From Mycobacterium marseillense (lineage in GTDB: Bacteria; Actinomycetota; Actinomycetes; Mycobacteriales; Mycobacteriaceae): a DNA stretch of 64,000 nucleotides. Numbering within the stretch: the stretch's first letter is position 1; each line of letters begins with the position of its first letter. The DNA is taken from NCBI RefSeq assembly GCF_010731675.1, contig NZ_AP022584.1:2418001-2482000 (forward strand), given 5' to 3'. The notes beneath the pieces are model-generated. The model searched no databases. It was not told the DNA's origin and saw only the letters and a program-made list of their open reading frames with translations. Of the stretch, positions 18,107-26,963 are shown piece by piece. A program made the position numbers and the translations under genes.

Positions 18107-18725
18107 GTCGGGTGCGCGGGACGTCGTCGGGGGCGCGCGGCAGCGAGTACAGCGCCATGCGCCGATTCGCCATGTCGTGCTCGCCGAGGAATGCGCAGCC
18201 GCCACGCTCACAGAACTTGCGCGCCAACGCATTGCGGTGGTCGGGATCGAACATGATGCGGCGACAACGCGGGTCGAGCGTGAAGATGCTGATCACCAGA
18301 TGCGGCAGCAGGTAACCGGCGTGTCCGTGTTCGATGTAGTCCAGATCCGCGATAGCGACGTGTAGACCCAAATCGTGGGGGTCATGGTCGTAGCGTCGAG
18401 CGATGGAATCCTTTGCCGCCCTGTATATTTCGATGTATGCGCGGTCGGTGCCGTCCAGCGTCGCGATGAGCGGACGAGAAAAGCCGCCGTCAAGCTGCGC
18501 CCGTAGGTAGCGACGCCACCGCGCCACCGGCCAGTGGGACTCCCAGGCTTCGACCAGGTGCGGGCGGCTGATCCACTCGGCGATCATCTCGGCGTCGGCG
18601 TCCGGCTCGGCAAGACGCAACCCATACGGCTCGGGCAGGTCCGGAATGGGCGGCGGCGGGACGCTGCGGATCCGCTCGGGAAGATCGGTCAATTCCCGCG
18701 GGAGGATGGATTCGGCGTCATTCAT
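18099..18725 (-). CDS. MbtK-like GNAT lysine N-acyltransferase
   Basis: A 208-residue protein of the IucB/MbtK acyltransferase branch. It shares with M. tuberculosis MbtK (Rv1347c, from memory) the layout PYGLRLAEP, AEWISRPHL, ESHWPVARWR, AYIEIYRAAKDSI, DPHDLGLHVAIAD and CRRIMFDPDHRN. MbtK attaches the fatty acyl chain to mycobactin's lysine. No siderophore genes surround this copy, so it may be the orthologue in a different location or a paralogue acting on another amine. No IdeR-type box was noticed upstream. It converges with crcB. Confidence 0.85.
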   Translation of the reverse strand: MNDAESILPRELTDLPERIRSVPPPPIPDLPEPYGLRLAEPDADAEMIAEWISRPHLVEAWESHWPVARWRRYLRAQLDGGFSRPLIATLDGTDRAYIEIYRAAKDSIARRYDHDPHDLGLHVAIADLDYIEHGHAGYLLPHLVISIFTLDPRCRRIMFDPDHRNALARKFCERGGCAFLGEHDMANRRMALYSLPRAPDDVPRTRLR

Positions 18726-18749
18726 TTCTGCGTCCGAGGTCGACTGGAT

Positions 18750-19106
18750 TCACTGCGCTCTGAGGAGCTTCGCCAGGACGGCCGCCTGGCTGATGTCCAC
18801 CTCGCGGGTGGCGGTGACCAACGTGACCGGACCCCGCTTGGCACGCTTGCGCAGCTCCGCCAGCGCGGCGCTGCCGCGCAGCTCGGCCCTGTAGCGCGCG
18901 GCAAATTCGTCGAAGCGTTCGGCTCGGTGCTGGTACCACTCGCGGAGGTCCTTCGATGGTGCGACCTCCTTGCACCAGACGCCCACCCGCGGGTCGTCTT
19001 TGCGCACACCGCGCGGCCAGACGCGATCTACCAGCACACGCTGACCCTCGTCGGGGCTGACGTCGTCGTAGACCCGCGCCACACGAATCCGCCCTCTGGG
19101 GGTCAC
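18750..19106 (-). CDS. DUF488 family protein
   Basis: A 118-residue protein with the DUF488 pattern: RVYDDVSPDEGQRVLVDRVWPRG near the N-terminus, then RVGVWCKEVAPSKDLREWY and VTLVTATREVDISQA. The function is not established. The GTG at 19106 gives the standard N-terminus. It is divergent from the HNH gene, and the LexA box at 19145-19160 lies 38 bases upstream, so it may also be damage-inducible. The same gene pair exists in M. tuberculosis as Rv3073c/Rv3074 (from memory). Confidence 0.85.
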   Translation of the reverse strand: MTPRGRIRVARVYDDVSPDEGQRVLVDRVWPRGVRKDDPRVGVWCKEVAPSKDLREWYQHRAERFDEFAARYRAELRGSAALAELRKRAKRGPVTLVTATREVDISQAAVLAKLLRAQ

Positions 19107-19144
19107 ATGCCCAGGGTAGCGAGCGGCGCATATCCGTGGCATAC

Positions 19145-19160
19145 TCGAACATATGTTCGA
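19145..19160. promoter_or_regulatory. LexA (SOS) box
   Basis: TCGAACATATGTTCGA is a perfect 16-base palindrome and fits the mycobacterial LexA consensus TCGAAC-N4-GTTCGA. It includes the ATG of the HNH gene (19153-19155), so LexA bound here would cover the translation start as well as a leaderless or short-leader transcript. It also lies 38 bases before the divergent DUF488 gene. Confidence 0.88.
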
Positions 19161-20427
19161 GGCACTGGCGGTCGTAGATCCGGCAGCCGACGAAGCGGCG
19201 CTGGTGGAACGCATCGCCGAGCTCGAGACGATCAAGTCCGCGGCGGCCGCCGGCCAGGCCCGGGCGGCGGCCGCCCTGGACGCGGCACGGCGAGCCGCCG
19301 AAGCGGCCACCGGGGTGCCCGCCGCGCGGCGCGGTCGCGGCGTGGCCAGCGAGGTCGCCCTCGCGCGACGGGACTCCCCCGCGCGGGGCGGCCGGCACCT
19401 GGGTTTCGCCAAAGCCCTCGTGCACGAGATGCCGCATACCCTGGCGGCCCTGGAATGTGGGGCGCTGTCAGAGTGGCGGGCGACGCTGATCGTGCGCGAA
19501 AGCGCATGCCTGGACGTCGAGGACCGCCGCACCTTGGACGCGGAAATGTGTTCCGACCCGGCGACCCTGGACGGCATGGGCGATGCGCGCGTAGCCGCGG
19601 CCGCCAAGGCGATCGCCTACCGGCTCGATCCGCATGCCGTCGTCGAGCGGGCGGCCAAGGCCGAGGAGGACCGCACGGTCACCATCCGGCCGGCGCCCGA
19701 CACCATGACGTATGTCACCGCATTATTGCCGGTGGCCCAAGGGGTTTCGGTATACGCAACGCTGCGCCGCGAAGCGGACACGTGCGGCGACGGACGGCCG
19801 CGCGGACAGGTGATGGCGGACACCTTGGTGGAAAGGGTCACCGGCCGCTGCGCGACGATCCCCACGCCGGTCGCGGTCAACCTTGTGCTTTCCGACGAAT
19901 CGCTACTGGGTGGCGGCACCGCCCCCGCCGACGTCTGCGGCTACGGCCCCATCCCGGCAGCGGTGGCCCGCAACCTCATCGGCGGCGCCGTGACCGATCG
20001 GCGTTCGCGAGCGACCCTGCGCAGGCTCTATACGCATCCCGAGGCCGGAGCACTGGTGGCGATGGAGTCACGGTCACGACTATTCCCGCAGGGCCTGGCC
20101 GTGTTCATCGGGCTACGCGATCAACGCTGCCGCACTCCCTACTGCGACGCGCCGATCAGGCACCGCGACCACGCGCAACCGTGGGCGAACGGCGGGTCGA
20201 CCACGGCGGACAACGGTCAGGGATTGTGCGAGCACTGCAATTACGTCAAGGAAAACGCGGGATGGAAGGTACGCACCAGCGTCGACGAATCCCACACCCA
20301 TACAGCACTTTTCATGACGCCGACCGGAAAAACCTACCGTTCGACGGCCCCGCCCCGCGGACCCGCGATCACGATAAGCAAGCTCGAAGTCCGCGTCGGT
20401 GTCGCACTAGCGCGACACGCCGCCTAG
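19153..20427 (+). CDS. 13E12-repeat family protein (DUF222 + HNH endonuclease domain)
   Basis: A 424-residue protein with an N-terminal Ala-rich helical DUF222 region and a C-terminal HNH domain: C-R-T-P-YC, then IRHRDHAQPWANGG and GLCEHCNYVKE. The HNH module implies a metal-dependent DNA nuclease, though activity of this family is little studied. The length equals that I recall for Rv3074. The perfect LexA box overlapping the start indicates induction by DNA damage. 13E12 genes are repeated in mycobacterial genomes; this is the only copy seen here. Confidence 0.92.
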   Translation: MFEALAVVDPAADEAALVERIAELETIKSAAAAGQARAAAALDAARRAAEAATGVPAARRGRGVASEVALARRDSPARGGRHLGFAKALVHEMPHTLAALECGALSEWRATLIVRESACLDVEDRRTLDAEMCSDPATLDGMGDARVAAAAKAIAYRLDPHAVVERAAKAEEDRTVTIRPAPDTMTYVTALLPVAQGVSVYATLRREADTCGDGRPRGQVMADTLVERVTGRCATIPTPVAVNLVLSDESLLGGGTAPADVCGYGPIPAAVARNLIGGAVTDRRSRATLRRLYTHPEAGALVAMESRSRLFPQGLAVFIGLRDQRCRTPYCDAPIRHRDHAQPWANGGSTTADNGQGLCEHCNYVKENAGWKVRTSVDESHTHTALFMTPTGKTYRSTAPPRGPAITISKLEVRVGVALARHAA

Positions 20428-20430
20428 CGC

Positions 20431-21351
20431 TCAGTAGTGGTAGGTGTCCGACGGCGCGGGTGGATGATCGCGTTCTTCCTCGTCGATGTCCAAAGCCTCA
20501 ATGCCGTACGCGCGAGCCAGCTCGAGGATCTTGGTCGCCCGCGCGATGCGCGGCAGATCGGAGCCGTTGCGGATCTCTCCCCCGTCATGTTCGAACTCGG
20601 CGAAAAACTCCTTCGCCCATGATATTTCGTCCTGCGACGGTGACAGACCCTCATTGACGACGGCGCACTGGTCGGGAGTCAGACAGATCTTGCCGGTCAT
20701 CCCGAACTGAGTGGAGACCGCCGTGGCCTCGATCAGTTTCAGCGGGTTGGAACCGATGGTCGGGCCGTCGATCGCGCTGGGCAGGTCGGCGGCCTTGGAG
20801 GCGATGGTGAAGCGAGATCGCGTGTAGGCCAGGGTCGCCGGGTCGTCCCCGAAACCGGTGTCGCGGCGGAAGTCCCCGATGCCGAACGCCAGCCGGAAGG
20901 TGCCCTTGGTCGCGGCGATCTCGGTGATGCGCTCCAGACCCCGGGCCGTTTCGACCAGGGCCACGATCGGCACGTCAGGCAGCCGTTTCGCGGTCTCGGT
21001 GACATGGTCGACCGATTCGACCATCGCCAGCATCACCCCACCCACCGGCGTGGTGGCCAGGGCGGCCAGGTCGTCCGCCCACCATGGGGTGCCGAAGCCG
21101 TTGATGCGGACCCAGTCGACGTTGCCGGTGGCCAGCCAACTCACCACGTTCTCTCGCGCGGCGTGCTTGTCCTTGGGCGCGACCGCGTCCTCGATGTCGA
21201 AAACGACGATGTCGGCGCGTGAGTCCACCGCGGACTGGAATCGGTCGGCATGCGTGCCGTTGACCAGTAACCAGCTTCGGGCCAGTACCGGGTCGATGCG
21301 AGAGCCGACGTCCTCGGATTCGGGGGCGCTGCTGTTGACCTGTTCGTACAT
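20431..21351 (-). CDS. HpcH/HpaI aldolase / citrate lyase beta (CitE)-like protein
   Basis: A 306-residue TIM-barrel C-C lyase. Visible features are the N-terminal SWLLVNGTHADRF, metal and phosphate loop elements in DIVVFDIEDAVAPKDK and VRINGFGTPWW, the metal Glu in ALVETARGL, and the metal Asp in FGIGDFRRD. CitE-like proteins act on CoA-bound or free short oxo-acids such as malyl-CoA or citramalyl-CoA. The ATG at 21351 gives nearly the same length as I remember for Rv3075c (307). The ribosome binding site is weak. The upstream 226 bases to the next gene hold nothing I recognise. Confidence 0.85.
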   Translation of the reverse strand: MYEQVNSSAPESEDVGSRIDPVLARSWLLVNGTHADRFQSAVDSRADIVVFDIEDAVAPKDKHAARENVVSWLATGNVDWVRINGFGTPWWADDLAALATTPVGGVMLAMVESVDHVTETAKRLPDVPIVALVETARGLERITEIAATKGTFRLAFGIGDFRRDTGFGDDPATLAYTRSRFTIASKAADLPSAIDGPTIGSNPLKLIEATAVSTQFGMTGKICLTPDQCAVVNEGLSPSQDEISWAKEFFAEFEHDGGEIRNGSDLPRIARATKILELARAYGIEALDIDEEERDHPPAPSDTYHY

Positions 21352-21577
21352 CAGCTGATCTGTCGTCTTCTCGTGTTTGTCGATGGTGGGCGTGTGCCCT
21401 TCAACCGTAGCGATGTCCCATAACATCGGCCGGGTAACCCGCCCAACGACGACACGGCCGCCTGGGAGAGTGAGAATTCGCCCGAGCGGCCGTTCCGCGA
21501 AACTCGATGCCCGGCTAGTTGATCCCGACAACCTCTTGCGCGATCGCTGCGACACGCGTTTGAGCGGCCGAGACAAC

Positions 21578-21844
21578 TCACTGACGATTCTTGTTCGCCT
21601 CTTCGTAGGCGATGATCGCCCGTACGTCGCTTGGATTAGCGAGATCTTTGACCGCGGTCGCTGCGTCGCTGACGTTGAGCTCGTCGTAGTCGGCGATGGG
21701 CAGCTCGGCGGCATTGAGCACTCCCACGGCGACGCGTGCCGAATGCAGCGCATTCGCGGTCTGCCGGGCTCCCTCGTTGTGCGTGACCTTCTCGGCGACG
21801 TCAAGCGCGGCGTTGCGCGACGCGGTCAGCGCTTTCGCCGCCAC
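21578..21844 (-). CDS. Small conserved hypothetical protein (helical)
   Basis: An 88-residue Ala-rich protein, mostly helical by composition (ALTASRNAALDVAEKV, ARQTANALHSARVAVGVL), ending EEANKNRQ. No domain is recognised and there is no signal peptide. The start is a GTG at 21844 without a clear ribosome binding site, so the call rests on codon pattern and length only. Confidence 0.45.
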   Translation of the reverse strand: MAAKALTASRNAALDVAEKVTHNEGARQTANALHSARVAVGVLNAAELPIADYDELNVSDAATAVKDLANPSDVRAIIAYEEANKNRQ

Positions 21845-22069
21845 GTCACCGGCATGAGCGCCTCACCGGACCGGCGAATTGCTGACCGGCCAGCAAACGA
21901 AACGCTCCCGAGCGTCGAGTTTCGCCGTGGCTGTGCGGGGTAGTTCACCCCTCGCGCGTTGCGGCCGTCGGTCGCGCGCGGCTTCCTGCGGAGACTAGAG
22001 CATCCTGGTCCCCAATCGCATCTCGGTCGGCCATCTGGACTCGACCGGGAAAAACCATTAGGAGTAAAT

Positions 22070-22342
22070 ATGCGTAGGACCATTGCAATCGTTTCGGCCA
22101 CCGGGGCGCTGTTGTTCGGTGGTGCGGGTGTCGCCAATGCCGCGGGTCCGAGCGCTCCGGCGCCCTCGCCCACCACAACAACGTTGGCGGACAACAACAA
22201 TGATCAACACAGTGACAACAGCGGGCTGTGGGGACTCGTTGGCCTCCTCGGCTTGGGCGGACTCGTCGGATTGATGCGGCGGAAGGACGCTGTGACTGGC
22301 ACCGGCGTGAGGCCGACCACCCCTCGCGACCGCGGCGTCTAA
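22070..22342 (+). CDS. WGxxGxxG-type small exported membrane protein
   Basis: A 90-residue protein. It has a signal peptide (MRRTIAIVSATGALLFGG, cleavage likely after VANA), a Pro/Thr/Asn-rich spacer, and a C-terminal segment SGLWGLVGLLGLGGLVGL followed by RRKD. Trp-Gly with repeated Gly-Leu steps then basic residues is the WGxxGxxG sorting-like tail seen in cyanobacteria and actinobacteria, perhaps a substrate of a dedicated envelope protease. TAGGAG lies 6 bases before the ATG. A strong hairpin follows the stop. Confidence 0.75.
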   Translation: MRRTIAIVSATGALLFGGAGVANAAGPSAPAPSPTTTTLADNNNDQHSDNSGLWGLVGLLGLGGLVGLMRRKDAVTGTGVRPTTPRDRGV

Positions 22343-22358
22343 CCATTCGCTGACCCCC

Positions 22359-22394
22359 GGATCCCCGTCAAGGCCGCGGGCCTGACGGGGATCC
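22359..22394 (+). terminator. Strong hairpin, likely intrinsic terminator
   Basis: GGATCCCCGTCAAGGCC at 22359-22375 pairs with GGCCTGACGGGGATCC at 22379-22394, a 16-pair stem with one bulged A and a GCG loop. It begins 17 bases after the stop of the WGxxGxxG gene. There is no T run, as is common for mycobacterial terminators. Confidence 0.65.
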
Positions 22395-22578
22395 GACGGG
22401 TTGTCCACCCCCTTACCGGAACACATTGCCCCTCAAGGGATGTCGTTTCGGTGCGGACCATGGAGAGCGTGCAGCACCGCGAAGGCGGCGTTTGGGTGCA
22501 TACGCAGCGGGTATGCCTTGACAAGCCGCACACAGGCCAGCGTGCGTTTCACAACTCCCAAGCCAGGAGGTATCGGCG

Positions 22579-23145
22579 ATGGCCGAGATGATTATCCAGT
22601 CGCCCGACGAGGTCGTCGCGTTCCTGAAAGCGCAGCACAACCTCATCGAGGACATGTTTGACCAAGTGCTGCACGCTACGGATCCGAAAGCGCGTGAAGA
22701 GCCCTTCGCAGCGCTGCGCCAATTGCTGGCGGTCCACGAAACCGCCGAGGAGATGGTGGTCCATCCGCGCGCACGTAAGGAAACCGGTGCCGGCGATGCG
22801 GTCGTCGACGCTCGCCTGACAGAAGAGCATGAGGCAAAGGAGCTGCTCTCACAGATCGAACAGCTCGACGTCACCTCGCAACAGTTCATCGACAAACTCA
22901 CCAAGTTGCGCGAAGCGGTGCTCGAGCACGCCAAGCAGGAGGAGTCCGAGGAATTCCCGGTGCTTCAGAAGCAGCTTGACTCCGACGATCTCAAGCGCAT
23001 GGGTGCGGCGGTACGCGCCGCCGAGGCCATCGCGCCGACTCACCCCCACCCCGGTGTCGAATCGGCAAAGCTGAATTTCGCACTTGGCCCGTTCGCCTCC
23101 ATGCTCGATCGCGCCCGCGACCTCCTCGGGAAAGCTCTCGGGTAG
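22579..23145 (+). CDS. Hemerythrin HHE-domain protein
   Basis: A 188-residue four-helix protein with the HHE metal-binding pattern: [11 protein letters not shown] in helix 1, [13 protein letters not shown] in helix 2, EEHEAKELL in helix 3 and [13 protein letters not shown] in helix 4. A di-iron site would bind oxygen or nitric oxide, or act in redox protection; mycobacteria carry several such proteins. AGGAGG lies 8 bases before the ATG. A C-terminal extension with THPHPGVES and a final helix is present. Confidence 0.92.
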   Translation: MAEMIIQSPDEVVAFLKAQHNLIEDMFDQVLHATDPKAREEPFAALRQLLAVHETAEEMVVHPRARKETGAGDAVVDARLTEEHEAKELLSQIEQLDVTSQQFIDKLTKLREAVLEHAKQEESEEFPVLQKQLDSDDLKRMGAAVRAAEAIAPTHPHPGVESAKLNFALGPFASMLDRARDLLGKALG

Positions 23146-23192
23146 GACCACAAGGCGATCGACGCCGTGCGATTTTCCGTAGGCTCGATCAA

Positions 23193-24656
23193 ATGAGCGT
23201 TGCCCCGGACACCACCGTCGCCCTGCAAGACCGGTTCTTCCGCGAATTGCCGGAAATGGCGGTCCGGTGGCAAGCCGAGACGTTCCCCGAGTTGCGGCTG
23301 CTCGTGCTCAACGACCGGCTCGCCGAACAGCTCGGGCTCCACGCCGCCTGGCTGCGCAGCGACGAAGGACTGGGCTTCTTGACGGGCAATCTGGTGCCCA
23401 ACGAGGCCGCGCCCGTCGCCCAGGCCTATGCCGGCCACCAGTTCGGCGGTTTCGTCCCCCGACTGGGGGACGGGCGCGCGTTGCTGCTCGGCGAGCTCGT
23501 CGACACCGACGGGCGGTTGCGCGACATCCATCTGAAAGGTTCTGGCGCCACGCCCTTCGCCCGGGGCGGGGATGGCCTGGCCGCGGTGGGGCCGATGCTG
23601 CGCGAATACATCGTCAGCGAGGCGATGCATGCTTTGGGCGTGCCCACGACGCGTTCGCTGGCCGTGGTCGGCACCGGGCGCCCGGTCTATCGCGAAACCA
23701 CACTGCCGGGGGCCGTGCTCACCCGCGTGGCCAGCAGCCACCTGCGGGTGGGCAGCTTCCAGTACGCGGCGGCCACCGGCAACAAGGACCTGCTGCGCCG
23801 GCTCGCCGACCACGCGATCGCCCGCCACCATCCCGGCGCCGCCGAAGCCGAACGCCCGTACCTCGCGTTGTTCGAAGCGGTCGTCGCGGTCCAGGCTGAG
23901 CTCGTCGCCCAGTGGATGTTGGTCGGATTCGTTCATGGCGTGATGAACACCGACAACACGACGATCTCGGGCGAAACGATCGACTACGGGCCCTGCGCCT
24001 TCATGGAGGCCTACGACCCCGATACGGTCTACAGCTCGATCGATTTCTGGGGCCGCTACGCCTACGGCAACCAGCCTGCCATCGCCGGTTGGAACCTCGC
24101 GCGCTTCGCCGAGACTCTCCTTCCGTTGCTGTCGGACAGCACCGAGGAGGCCATCGCGATGGCGGAGCAGTCGTTCGGGGTGTTCCAAGCCCGCTACGAC
24201 GCGGTCTGGGCATCCGGGATGCGCGCCAAACTCGGCCTCTCCGCAGAGGCCGATGCCGAATTCGCCGCGGCGCTGATCGAGGAACTGCTCCTTTTGCTCA
24301 AACAGAACCACGTCGACTACACGTCGTTCTTCCGCCGGCTCGGCCGGGCGGCGCGCGGTGATGCCGAGCCCGCGCGCGGACTGTTCATGGACCTTGCCGG
24401 TTTTGACGATTGGCTGGCGCGCTGGCAGGCCCTGGGCCCCGACGCCGACGCGATGGATCGCGCCAACCCGATCTACATCCCGCGTAACCATCTGGTCGAG
24501 GAGGCCCTCACCGCGGCGACCGACGGCGACCTGGCCCCCCTCGAGGGGCTCCTGGCGGCGGTGACCGAGCCGTACGCGCAGCGGCCCGGTTTGGAGCGCT
24601 ACGCCAGCCCCGCGCCCGAAGACTTCGGCAAGTACCAAACCTTTTGCGGCACTTAG
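23193..24656 (+). CDS. selO: SelO/YdiU family protein adenylyltransferase
   Basis: A 487-residue pseudokinase-fold enzyme that transfers AMP to Ser, Thr or Tyr of target proteins; in E. coli it acts in redox stress. Family motifs are [35 protein letters not shown] (nucleotide and phosphate contacts), [15 protein letters not shown] and the catalytic region HGVMNTDNT, followed by [13 protein letters not shown]. Length is in the normal bacterial range (480-500). It converges with the F420-type oxidoreductase gene with 2 bases between. The C-terminal Cys of many SelO proteins is also present (FCGT). Confidence 0.95.
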   Translation: MSVAPDTTVALQDRFFRELPEMAVRWQAETFPELRLLVLNDRLAEQLGLHAAWLRSDEGLGFLTGNLVPNEAAPVAQAYAGHQFGGFVPRLGDGRALLLGELVDTDGRLRDIHLKGSGATPFARGGDGLAAVGPMLREYIVSEAMHALGVPTTRSLAVVGTGRPVYRETTLPGAVLTRVASSHLRVGSFQYAAATGNKDLLRRLADHAIARHHPGAAEAERPYLALFEAVVAVQAELVAQWMLVGFVHGVMNTDNTTISGETIDYGPCAFMEAYDPDTVYSSIDFWGRYAYGNQPAIAGWNLARFAETLLPLLSDSTEEAIAMAEQSFGVFQARYDAVWASGMRAKLGLSAEADAEFAAALIEELLLLLKQNHVDYTSFFRRLGRAARGDAEPARGLFMDLAGFDDWLARWQALGPDADAMDRANPIYIPRNHLVEEALTAATDGDLAPLEGLLAAVTEPYAQRPGLERYASPAPEDFGKYQTFCGT

Positions 24657-24658
24657 CC

Positions 24659-25486
24659 TTACGCTAGCTTGGCGAACTCGGCCTGCAATGCGTCGAGGCG
24701 TCTCAGTGTCTGGTCGCGGGGTTCGGTGGGCAGGTCCACCAGCACGTGTTGCAATCCCAGATCTCGGTAGCCCTCGAGCGCTGCTGCCGTCGCTTTGCCA
24801 CCGTGGAAGTGGATCACCGGCACGTCCTGGCCGACCAGCTCGCGCAGTTGGTGCAGCTGAGGCGACAACTGCTGTGCCGAACCCGTCATCGAGAGCCACC
24901 CCGCGTTGAGCCGGGCGATGCGTTTGAAGCCGGCGGGCCCACAGCCCAGGTACAGCGGCGGATACGGCTGCTGCACGGGCTTGGGCCAGCTGTAGATCGG
25001 ATCGAAATCGACGAATTCACCATGGAATTCCGCCTTTTCGTTCGACCAGATCTGGATCATCGCGTCCAGGCGCTCGTCGACCACGCGTCCCCGCACCGCG
25101 GGATCGACACCGTGGTCCGCGATTTCTTCACGCAGCCATCCCACGCCCACACCGAAACGGAGCCGCCCCTGTGACACCAGATCCAGTGAGGCCACCTCCT
25201 TGGCGGTGTGGATCGGATCGCGCTGTGGCACAAGGGCGATGCCGGTGCCTACCACGAGCCTCTCAGTGACGGCCGCAGCAGCCGTGAGCGCCACAAACGG
25301 ATCCAGCGTGCGGTAGTACTTGCGCGGGATCGGGCCGCCACTCGGGTACGGAGTTTTCGCGTCGACCGGGATGTGGGAGTGCTCGGCGAGAAAGAGCGAT
25401 TCAAAACCGCGCTGCTCGAGCGCCTTCCCCAGGTCCGCCGGACCAATGCCCTCGTCGGTAACAAATGTCAGCACACCGAAGCCCAT
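24659..25486 (-). CDS. LLM-class F420-dependent oxidoreductase
   Basis: A 275-residue luciferase-like monooxygenase fold protein. It has LFLAEHSHIPVD near the N-terminus, LVVGTGIALVPQRDPIHTAKEVASLDLVSQGRLRFGVGVGW in segments typical of F420 binding, and a C-terminal Rossmann-like end. Mycobacterial members commonly use F420H2 for reductions. The length equals that remembered for Rv3079c. The ATG at 25486 begins the first barrel strand (GFGVLTFVTDE). The substrate is unknown. Confidence 0.88.
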   Translation of the reverse strand: MGFGVLTFVTDEGIGPADLGKALEQRGFESLFLAEHSHIPVDAKTPYPSGGPIPRKYYRTLDPFVALTAAAAVTERLVVGTGIALVPQRDPIHTAKEVASLDLVSQGRLRFGVGVGWLREEIADHGVDPAVRGRVVDERLDAMIQIWSNEKAEFHGEFVDFDPIYSWPKPVQQPYPPLYLGCGPAGFKRIARLNAGWLSMTGSAQQLSPQLHQLRELVGQDVPVIHFHGGKATAAALEGYRDLGLQHVLVDLPTEPRDQTLRRLDALQAEFAKLA

Positions 25487-25525
25487 GACGCTTAGTCAAC
25501 CGCATCCGCGCTCGGCTGTCAGCGC

Positions 25526-25924
25526 TCAGGCGGGCGCCGACGCTTCGGCGGTCCGCTTGGCTGGACGCACCGCGCCCCACAGCCCGGTGGCGATCCCGAC
25601 GGCGGCGCCGCCCAGGCCGATCAGTTGCTGAGAGGGTTTCAACTCGCTGTGCACGCTCATCCCACCGACCAGGTCGGCCACGTCGGCCCCGGCGGAGGCC
25701 AGGAACCAGCCGCGCGTGTTCTTGCCGCGCAGGGCCGCGGCCGCAAGCAGGGCACCGATCAGCGCGTCGCGGTAACCCATCGAGCGCAACAACAGTCGCG
25801 CCGTCGGCGTCGGCTCCTCGGGATCGCCCCACAACTTGTTTGCGCGCAGGGGATCAACGAGAAACGAAACGCCAGAGGCAAGCCGAATGGTGCCCGCGGA
25901 GAGGCCGAACCGGTCGATTGACAT
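25526..25924 (-). CDS. DUF4267-like membrane protein
   Basis: A 132-residue protein with a hydrophobic N-terminal segment (LSAGTIRLASGVSFLVDP), a second around YRDALIGALLAAAAL, a third near FLASAGADVADLVGG and a fourth near LGGAAVGIATGLWGAV. It is probably a small four-helix membrane protein. The family name is tentative. The start at MSIDRFGL is chosen over a frame extension of 14 residues because the helix pattern begins there. Confidence 0.6.
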   Translation of the reverse strand: MSIDRFGLSAGTIRLASGVSFLVDPLRANKLWGDPEEPTPTARLLLRSMGYRDALIGALLAAAALRGKNTRGWFLASAGADVADLVGGMSVHSELKPSQQLIGLGGAAVGIATGLWGAVRPAKRTAEASAPA

Positions 25925-25982
25925 GGTCTGAGAGCCTAGGAGCAAACCGCCCTCTCGCGCACGCATTCGATCCGAAAATCGG

Positions 25983-26258
25983 TCATGGCACCGGACACGC
26001 GGCGGCGATCTGCAGCGCGGCCGGCCACAGCACCGTGGCCACCCCGAAGGCGACGGCGTCGGCCGCGGTGGGCGACACCATTTCTATCCTTGTCTGGATT
26101 CGCTGGGTCTGCTCGGGATGGAAAACGGTCCACGCGAACCCAATACAGAGATAGGGAATCGCCAGCCACACCGCCAGCTCGATCAGCGCGCCGACGCTGA
26201 CCTTGTGCCCGAGGATGCGGCGCACCGGGTCCATCGCGTGTTCGATATCGCCCATCAC
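25983..26258 (-). CDS. Small hypothetical membrane protein
   Basis: A 91-residue protein with two likely membrane helices, ALIELAVWLAIPYLCIGFAW and AVAFGVATVLWPAALQIAA, separated by a polar loop rich in Gln and Arg. It lies 11 bases downstream of the TetR gene on the same strand and is probably cotranscribed with it. GGGGAG lies upstream of the tandem ATG codons. The function is unknown. Confidence 0.6.
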   Translation of the reverse strand: MMGDIEHAMDPVRRILGHKVSVGALIELAVWLAIPYLCIGFAWTVFHPEQTQRIQTRIEMVSPTAADAVAFGVATVLWPAALQIAAACPVP

Positions 26259-26269
26259 CGCACTCCCCG

Positions 26270-26866
26270 CTACCGCAGCACCAGCTTCAAAGCGTAATCG
26301 ACGACCGCGTCGAGATCACTGCCCAAATGACCCGCGAGCCACTGCTGGGCGAGCTCGGCCATCGCGCCGGTGTACATCGCCGCGGCGACCTCGGCGGCCA
26401 CAGGATCGGAACCCGGGTTGAGGCGCCAGCCCTCGGTCAGCACGCCCTGGCGCAACATGTCCTGGGTGGCGCGGCGCCGGGCGGCCAGCACCGGGTTGGT
26501 GCGCGCATCGGTGAACAGCACGCGGCCGCGGCGCGGGTCTGCCGAGGAGAAGCCCAGCACGGCCGCGATGCCGGCGCGGGTCCGGGCCCGCAGCGATTCG
26601 CCCGCCTCCTCGATGGCGGCGGCGATCACCTCGCCGAGCTGGTCACTCACCAGGTCGTAGACCGCCCCGAGCAGATCGTCGGTGTCGCCGAAGCTCTCGT
26701 AGAAATATCGCGTGTTCAATCCGCATTCCCGGCAGACCGAGCGCACCGAGACGGCCGCCTCCCCGGCGCTGCCGAACAGGCGATAGGCGGCCTCGACGAG
26801 CAGCGCACGACGCTCGGCGCGGCGGTCTTTGAGCGGCACACCGGCCCACCGGGTGGGACTCGACAT
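26270..26866 (-). CDS. TetR-family transcriptional regulator
   Basis: A 198-residue regulator. The N-terminal HTH is RRALLVEAAYRLFGSAGEAAV, then SVRSVCRECGLNTRYFYESFGD, followed by a variable helical ligand domain. Starts are possible at 26866 (MSSPTRWAG) or 26887. It is divergent from an MpaB-type oxygenase gene, and a perfect 9-base-arm inverted repeat lies between them at 26907-26934, so it most likely represses both genes. The inducer is unknown. Confidence 0.88.
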   Translation of the reverse strand: MSSPTRWAGVPLKDRRAERRALLVEAAYRLFGSAGEAAVSVRSVCRECGLNTRYFYESFGDTDDLLGAVYDLVSDQLGEVIAAAIEEAGESLRARTRAGIAAVLGFSSADPRRGRVLFTDARTNPVLAARRRATQDMLRQGVLTEGWRLNPGSDPVAAEVAAAMYTGAMAELAQQWLAGHLGSDLDAVVDYALKLVLR

Positions 26867-26906
26867 CCCTACAGCGTAGGTCGACATGGCACGGGTCTTG
26901 TCACAC

Positions 26907-26934
26907 CTGTAACCAAAACATATTCTGGTTACAG
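26907..26934. promoter_or_regulatory. TetR operator candidate (perfect inverted repeat)
   Basis: CTGTAACCA at 26907-26915 and TGGTTACAG at 26926-26934 are perfect inverse copies separated by the AT-rich spacer aaacatattc. It lies in the divergent gap between the tetR gene and the oxygenase gene, a typical autoregulatory position. The AT-rich centre may also carry a promoter -10 element. Confidence 0.75.
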
Positions 26935-26963
26935 TCGTGACCAAAATCCGAGGGAGTGCTTTC

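Noticed and set aside
18534..20657. 707-codon open frame on the plus strand
   Set aside because: It crosses the acyltransferase, DUF488 and HNH genes in other frames and has no domain; it is a GC artefact.
23040..24899. 619-codon frame antisense to selO
   Set aside because: No recognisable domain and it lies opposite conserved SelO motifs.
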